Of a DNA stretch of 64,000 nt, positions 57,680 to 64,000 are shown one piece after another. Made by a program: the position numbers and the translations under genes. The DNA comes from Armillaria gallica (lineage: Eukaryota; Basidiomycota; Agaricomycetes; Agaricales; Physalacriaceae). Positions within the stretch are counted from its first letter, which is position 1. Each line of letters starts with the position of its first letter. The notes under the pieces were generated by a model. That model worked only from the letters and a program-made list of their open reading frames with translations, was not told where the DNA came from and made no database searches. The stretch covers positions 5,518,001 through 5,582,000 of the forward strand of contig JBANDB010000004.1 of NCBI GenBank assembly GCA_037576215.1. The letters run 5' to 3'.

Positions 57680-57893
57680 CCAACTGGGTATCCAAAGTGA
57701 GTTCACTGATGTACCAGGTGATCCTCTTTTAATCCTAATTCAGCCTTGGCATTCTTTGTCTCTGTTGATGACATCTATTTGCAACAAATAACTCCTTCCT
57801 CACAAACAACGTGTGACAAGGAGCTCTGTCAGCAGAGGGAGACAATGAGAGTGGCCCCTGGTGCCCTGCTTGCTGCACTTCAGGATGACAGGA
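57680..57893 (+). repeat. Module Y, copy 5 (fragment)
   Basis: Carries AAAGTGAGTTCACTGATG, CCTAATTCAGCC(T/C)TGGCA and GTCAGCAGAGGGAGACAATG, as in copy 3. It is joined directly to the Ty3/gypsy RT fragment at about 57895. Confidence 0.5.
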
Positions 57894-57894
57894 C

Positions 57895-58474
57895 ATGCGC
57901 CACTGCTCGAGATGGTTTATGGTTTTAAAAAAAGATGGCAAAAGTCTTTGCATAGTTCACAGTCTAGAACTGTTGAATGAAGTTATGATTGCTCATTCTG
58001 GATTACCACCAGCAACAGATCCTCTCACAGAACATTTCACAGGTTGTGCATGCAGTGCTACTCTAGACTTATTTGTTGGATACAATGAACATCTATTGGC
58101 AGAGTCGTCTCATGACCTTACCACCTTCCAGACTCCTTATGGAGCACTATGACTCATTACCTTACCTATGGGTTGGACCAATTCTGTACCAATATTCCAT
58201 GATGACGTTACCTTCATTCTACAACCTGAAATCCCAGAGTTCACCATTTCTTACATTGATGATGTCCCAGTTTGAGGACCAGAAACTCAATACGAAATCA
58301 TAGGAGGCTATGAAACCATTTCTCTCAATACTGGCATTCGACATTTTGTTTGGGAACACTTCCAAAACTTAAACAGAATTGTTCAACACATGAAATATTG
58401 TGGAGGCATGTTTTCAGGCAAGAAAGCCTACCTTTGTTGTGCAGAAATTACTGTGCTAGGTCATAGATGCATGT
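57895..58474 (+). pseudogene. Ty3/gypsy reverse transcriptase fragment
   Basis: Conserved run: SRWFMVLKKDGKSLCIVHSL, LLNEV, CSATLDLFVGY, DLTTFQTPYGAL, a TGA, LPMGWTNSVPIFHDDVTFIL, the catalytic box SYIDDVPV, a TGA, YETIS, FVWEHFQNLNRIVQHMKYCG and GKKAYLCCAEITVLGHRC. The two stops stand where Arg (CGA) occurs in active relatives. The fragment is cut on the right by the LTR at 58475 and on the left by module Y. Confidence 0.8.
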
Positions 58475-59522
58475 TGATGAGCCTAGACTTCCATGGCAAT
58501 GGCAACACCCAAAACTTGGGGGGAGCTTAGGCAATTAATGTAGCAACACAGCAATCAAGGCAATGTGTGTGTGAGTGGTTCAGTGCACCTCTGTGTGATC
58601 AATTCCTCAATAACGCAAGATACACTGTGACCTTTCAGTCAGCAAAGTGGTACTCTTGGTCAAGGAGTACTAATAGACATTGGCTGTAAGCTGGGAAGGA
58701 TCTGGTATGACATGAATACCAAGAAACCAGGATAGAAACTGTGAAAATGGATCTGGAAATTGTAGCAATGTGCTAGAAAGCATGGGGATGGACTGGAAAA
58801 TGTGGGGAGGGACTAGAAATTGTAGCAATGTGCTAGAAATCATGGGGGTGGACTAGAAATCATGGCAATGGACTAGAAGATGTCAAAATAGCCTAGTAAA
58901 TGTGGCTTGAGGTGTATCTAATATTGTGAGTCAAAACAATAGCAATAAACATATGGAGACTGCAAGAAACTGGTAGAAATTGTGGTAACTGAGGTGCTGA
59001 GTGGGGTGCTGCAGCAATAAATGCACAGCAACTCAGAACAATGATAATGACAAGGGTGATCCTATGGAGAACAATGCTGAATGAAAACGATGGTGATGTA
59101 GAAGGTGAAAGCAATGAAACAATCCTATGTGGTGAAAGTGAAGTGAAGTGTTAGACCTGAACTCCAATCAAGAGTAAACAATGGCTGTATCGCGTTTGTA
59201 CAGTCACCATTGGATCTCATGATGAAAGGAGGTTCTGGACTAAGTCTTTAGCACTTAGTAAGAATGAATGTGTTTCAGTATGAATAAACTTTAGCTCAAA
59301 GCTAGGAAATATACAGCTTGAGCTACAGTACTTATATACTAAAATGAGGGGTCTAATAATAAGTGCACCATTGCAAGAAAGAAGTAGAAATATCACAAGG
59401 TGAATGGTGGTGACTGTATTGCTATGTTATGCTCCGTGGAGTCGCATCTGGATAAGATAAGATAAGTGCCAAAGATAAGATAAGAGGCACTTAGATAAAG
59501 AAAAAAAGAATAAATCGTAACA
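58475..59522 (-). repeat. 3' LTR of chromovirus
   Basis: Runs TGTTACGATTT (59522) to GGCTCATCA (58475) on the minus strand, about 1.05 kb with TG...CA ends. It is preceded by a polypurine tract AAGGGGGTAA. A TATATAAGTA TATA-like site lies near 59330. Confidence 0.75.
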
Positions 59523-59532
59523 TTACCCCCTT
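59523..59532 (-). other. Polypurine tract
   Basis: AAGGGGGTAA immediately upstream of the TGTTACG LTR start, the plus-strand primer site expected at the 3' LTR of a Ty3/gypsy element. Confidence 0.75.
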
Positions 59533-59701
59533 GTTAAGGCAGGCGTCCCGACTGCTGTTATGGTATGTTGTCCAGTTCAAAGGGTCCCTTTGTATCCATT
59601 GAAGGATCATTGTGCCCCCCTAGCAAGTCCCATAGCTCATCTTCATTGTACCACACCTTCTTGCCAGTTCTTGGATCCATATAGGATTGCCAATTTAATA
59701 G

Positions 59702-61318
59702 TCAGGTGTTTACTTCGTCGATGTGTTCAGCAAGGAACTCTTCAATCAGTTCATCAGCATCCATATTGTCTTCTTGTACCCAGCTGTTTGATTCTGGCCC
59801 ATAGCCTTTCCACTTGACAAAATAGTTGGTGACCCAACATCACAGTTCCCTGGTTTTTCCTCTGACCTTGCAAAGTCTACTGTTAAGGATTTTTTCAACT
59901 TCATAATGTTCGGCACCATCAATAAGATCTGGCGGTGGCAGTGGCAGTTGTTCTTGGTTTGGGAAAGCTGGTGGGCTGTAGGGTGAGAGAAGGGTTTCAT
60001 TGAATGTGGGGTGGATGTGCCAATTGGTAGGGAGTTTGAGAGTGTACACCGAGGCTCCTTTCTTTGCAGTGATTAGGAAGGGACCTGTGCATTTGTCTGC
60101 AAGTTTCTTCTTTGGACAAGGAAGATGAAGGTTGGTCGTTTCAAGCCAGACCTTGTCTCCTATTTGATATTCAATTGCTGAACGTTTCTTTTTGTTGTAT
60201 TGGGCCTTCATTTGGTTGGCAGCTTTCTTGAGTGATTGTTTTGCTGCAGCATGGATTTCTTGCATCTTGGAGATGAACATGGTTGAGGCTGGGGTTCGTA
60301 AGGGTGTCTGGGGCTTGGCACCTGGTAGTATATGGGCATTATAGCCATAGTTGACTTCAAAAGGACTTTTGCCGGTGGCAGAATGGACACAATTGTTGTG
60401 AGTGAAGGCAGCAAGTGATAGCCATTTCACCCAGTCATTCTGAAGATGGTTGACAAAGATTTGGAGGTATTTTTCAACCTCCTGGTTAACTTGTTCTGTC
60501 TGTCCATCTGTTTGAGGGTGGAATGCAGTAGATGCATTGGCTTTGATTTGGAGCAAGTCATAGAGATCTTTCATGAACTTGGAGATGAACACTGTTTCTT
60601 GGTCAGAGATGACCACCTGTGGCATTCCATGCTTAGCGTATACTTCATCGTGTAGGATCTTTGCCCATCCTTCTGATGAGAGTTCCATAGAGCATGCAAT
60701 AGGGATGATTTCTTTGGAAAAGCGGTTGACAATCATTAGTATGGTGTCATAGCCATTGCAAATGGGTAGACCAGTGACCATGTCCACGGTCTGGAAGGTA
60801 TGGCATTGGGATGAAGTGGTGCTGCCTTTGCTTGAGTGCTGGACTTGGTTCGTTGGCATGTTTCGCAAGCATGGATATAGGCTTCTATGTCCTTCTTCAT
60901 CTTGGGCCACCAATACTCTTGTAACACAAGTTCTTTGGTTTTTTCAATGCCTGGATGTCCTGCAGTGATGTGGTCTTGGGATCTTGCAATGATTTCTCCT
61001 TGTAACACATGATCTCAGGGAATATAGATTCAGCCATTGTAGTAGATTAGTCTGTTTTCTATTTTCATTCCTCAGTCATGGTTGAAGGATCCAGAGATGT
61101 TCTTGTCCCATTGGTGGTGGTCAAGCATGGTGTGTTTGATCTTGGTTTGTATTTCTTCTATCATGGGCATGATCATTGCCCAGAAGTGTTCAGGCTTGAG
61201 AACTACGATTTTGTCATTGTCATCTTTGCCTTGCTTGTGGTCTGCCCTTTGGCTAAGTAAATCAGCTTTCTTGTTTGCTATGCCCAGTTTGTGGTGAAGG
61301 GAGAAGTAGTATTCAGTG
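59702..61318 (-). pseudogene. Chromovirus integrase with chromodomain (5' truncated)
   Basis: Coding order: RNase H tail (EYYFSLHHKLGIANKKADLL) from 61318; linker with stops; zinc finger of the HHCC type (HITAGHPGIEKTKELVLQEY ... CETCQRTKS); integrase core with VDMVTGLP, VISDQ and TEQVNQEVEKYL as D, D, E; a C-terminal GDKVWLE and GPFLITAKKGASVYTLKLP region; EHYEVEKILNSR; a TGA; then YFVKWKGYGPESNSWVQEDN, the chromodomain, to a stop at 59702. A frameshift near 60780 separates zinc finger and core. The gag, protease and RT are missing; the sequence ends abruptly at 61318. Confidence 0.85.
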
Positions 61319-61860
61319 CACCCTTAGCTGCAGTGTTAGACCAAAGCTAATAGTTATAACCATCTATCACTTTGCCAAATTTGTGGTTATTAACCACCCT
61401 TCAATTGGGCACAAACCCAAGCCATCTCTGTCCTAAATGATGCTCCCAAAGCAGCAGGCAGTATCAAATAACCAGATAATCATGGTTATTTCTCTCACAG
61501 TGAGCTTTTATTCATCCAAAAATTAATATTATGCTACAGCATACAAAAAAGGCAGCTGCACTTAAATCTGGCAACACTGCCCTCTGAATGCAAGGATCCT
61601 AAATAATCAAATTTCTGCCCTTCAGCTCAATGTACAGGTGTGCAGACCGAGATTTCAGAACAAAAATAATACCTCAACATTGCACCAATGCAATCCCAAC
61701 TGGGTGCAGGCAACATCTGATGGATGCAAGGCATCAACAATGGATAACCTTTATTTCCATCCCAAAAACGCAAAGGAAAAATTAACAACACACACAGAGA
61801 TTCGAACAGAAGCTCTCATTGAGAAATAGAATACTTAAACCACTGCATCAACAGGCCATA
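61319..61860 (-). repeat. Candidate tRNA-derived SINE
   Basis: On the minus strand, TGATGCAGTGG (61850-61840) matches a pol III A box at all but one position, and GTTCGAATC (61807-61799) is a perfect B box 43 nt downstream, the normal tRNA spacing. A non-tRNA body follows for several hundred bases to the abrupt border with the chromovirus fragment. The 3' limit is not defined and no second copy was found in the window. Confidence 0.5.
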
Positions 61861-64000
61861 GTTGTTGTGTAAATTATAGTCTATTTATCTACTTAAATAC
61901 ATGAGAAAAATCAATTAAAAAAAAACCCTGCCATTGTACGGCATGCTGTGGGGCATTGAGGGTGCAGGTGGCCATGGGGATAGTGTCATCTGCAGGCATA
62001 GAGCTGGGGCCGCCTAACTACGTGGTCAGGGAGTGAATGAAGGACAAATTGTGCTGGTGGGAGGCAATAGAAGTGGAGGATGAGGGTTGATGACTGTTCA
62101 TCGGCGATTACAGGGTCAGACAGGAGAGCATGGGTCATGATTGGGTTTGCCAAAGTCAGTAACAGGGGTGGAGAGGTCATTGAGAGCATGGTGACCCTTT
62201 CGCAGGAGATACGGGCCATAAAAGGTGGGTGTTAGGATGGTGGGCAGGCATACGGTGACCACAGACTTGGAAAAGGAATGCAACCACAGATTCGTAATCC
62301 CCCACTCAAAGAATGGGGGATGCACAAACATTTGGGTTTGTAGGCAAGTTGGGTGGCACTGGGCAGTCCGATGTTGGTTGGGGATGGGGTGGGCAGCGGT
62401 GAGGGTCATGGTGGTTGCATAGCCTAGGGATTAGGCATGTTCAATGCACACCTGAGTCATCCATTCATGCCTCCAAGCATGCTCTCATCATCATCATCAT
62501 CATCCATCAACATCTCAATCTTTCCCCTGCCCTCCTGCTGGAGCCTTCCCACCCTCATGCAGCCTTTCTGCACCTCCTTGTACTCTTGGGAGCCTTGCCA
62601 TACACCCTGCCATGGTACAGCAGCAGAGTATAACCAAACCTGCCCCGGTCATTGTCGCTGTCATTGTCACATGCATCATCCTCATTCTAGTTGTTATGCG
62701 GGAATTTCACCTCGTACTCTCAGATTGTGGCTGATAGAATATCCATGGGTGTATTCAAGGTCATAAAGCCATATGAATCCCATGCTGGATGGTGATTGTC
62801 CTTGATGTCGATGCGGGGTAGATGGGGTCAGTCAGAATAGAGATGGGGGCGGTATTTGCAGCAGCGGAGACACCATCAGGGTGTCACAGTTGTTGTCATC
62901 GATGGAGCTGAGAGCCTCATCTGTCATATGAGGCTATGGATGGTCCTGCCTCATTGGAGGGCTTATGCACGGTTGGTAGGGGAGGAATAGTTGCTCTCCA
63001 GGGCTCTTGGGGCCACTGGATGTGAAAAAAGTATCTAAAATACTAGTAAGTAACATAAAAAAATAAGAACATACCTTTTTCTGCCCGTTAGAGGGCTGTT
63101 GAGAGAGTGGAAGGATGTTGTGGTGGTGGGAGATGGTGGTAAAAGGTCAGAAAAGAAGTAGCACAGCCACTCAATCATCACTTGGTTGGTCGGACCACAA
63201 CGATCAAGTGTGCAGAATGAATGCTCAGGATTCATCTGCTGCTCGAATCACTTGCTCTGAGTGCCCATGAGTGTTTGGGATATTCATCTGTGAGTATGTA
63301 TAGTATATATATGTATGTATCTGAGGAAAAAAATGCCATGGGCAATCAATAATCACTGTGTAATGGTGATTTCCCTGTATTTTGGGGCTATTTCAATAGT
63401 ATACCCTCTTCATGCATCTGTGTATTGTCTCAAGCAGTAGAATAACTGTCATATATTCAATATTATATATGGTACCATAGGAATACATCATCCGATCCAC
63501 TCCGATTTTCTGTTACATGCACATATGGAATGTACAAGTTCTCAAAGGCATACAACTTGCTTTCATTAGTAATTACTGATTCATGTTGTATGCTGACTTT
63601 AATATGATTTAAATTCAAAATGGCTATTCTGCTATTGATACTCTACTGTAGGCTACAGTAATCTCACATTATTTTAATCTGACATCCTTTGAAAGTACTA
63701 GATACTTTCTTGTGCTTCAGAATATGTAGTCGACCCAAACTGAAGCCTTTTGTTTTGTGAAATTGGCATTGGTCTGAATTCCAGGGTCACTGACAAAGTC
63801 TGAAAAACATCGAAAATTGTGTTTCTCTCGTTGAATTGGAGATTCACAACACCTGATGAGTTTGTCAAAGTATCATTACAACTAGAATATAATTATTTTT
63901 CTTCTACAGGACCCAATTACATGTAGAAATATAATGAATTCCATGTGTACACTTTCAAAAATTGCCCAGCTGCCAGATTGGGAATGAGATACTCCCACGG
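61861..64000. other. Unassigned, CpG-poor, simple repeats
   Basis: An A9 run stands at about 61918-61926, an (ATC)n run at about 62483-62507 and a TATATATATGTATGTAT tract near 63305. ORFs are short (the longest 109 aa, 62437-62766, Pro/Ser/His-rich) and unassigned. I see no gene, although decayed transposon sequence is likely. Confidence 0.3.

Noticed and set aside
62483..62507. ATC repeat considered as part of a repeat array
   Set aside because: It is an ordinary trinucleotide microsatellite with no spacers or conserved flanks.

Overview
The window reads as a repeat-rich region of a filamentous basidiomycete, most likely an Agaricomycete. The evidence is short (about 49-61 bp) GT-AG introns, DUF6535-type membrane proteins, protein-kinase-like genes, a Ngaro-like tyrosine-recombinase retrotransposon, chromoviruses and hAT elements. 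Species cannot be told from sequence alone.

Layout. The left 0-36 kb is gene-bearing and CpG-normal. It holds a DUF6535 gene cut by the left edge (1-1889, minus), an LRR-like gene (2184-3578, minus), two tandem copies of an MFS transporter (4.2-6.2 and 6.8-8.8 kb, plus; both disrupted), an apparently intact three-exon kinase-like gene (10056-11220, minus), two intact DUF6535 genes on near-identical 3.4-kb segments (13943-16851 and 28001-30783, minus), a multi-exon membrane protein gene (19626-22563, minus), chimeric DUF6535/kinase pseudogenes (12.1-13.5 and 18.1-19.0 kb, plus), and scattered copies of an unrecognised repeat here called module Y. A third MFS copy starts at 34.5 kb.

From 36 kb rightwards the window is a nest of mobile elements. 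A Ngaro-like element (36096-42877) with split direct repeats sits inside the third MFS copy. The uninterrupted site is preserved in the paralogue at 8365/8366 and shows insertion with no target duplication. That element's reverse-transcriptase ORF is in turn split by a 1.37-kb LTR-like element (38422-39789) packed with ACTAGT. After the Ngaro element the rest of the duplicated MFS/kinase segment resumes (42.9-45.2 kb) in decayed form. Beyond it lie a hAT transposase gene split by one of two inverted 1.7-kb LTR-like copies (45261-46977 and 49532-51245), a palindromic CACTG-ended MITE (55113-55378), a Ty3/gypsy RT fragment, a 5'-truncated chromovirus (58475-61318, minus) and a candidate tRNA-derived SINE (about 61.3-61.86 kb).

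The main theme is segmental duplication followed by nested transposition and CpG-type (C to T) decay. Paralogous pairs inside the window let insertion sites, intron loss and mutation direction be read directly. Intron boundaries were assigned by eye from splice motifs, frame and paralogue comparison. No database search was possible.
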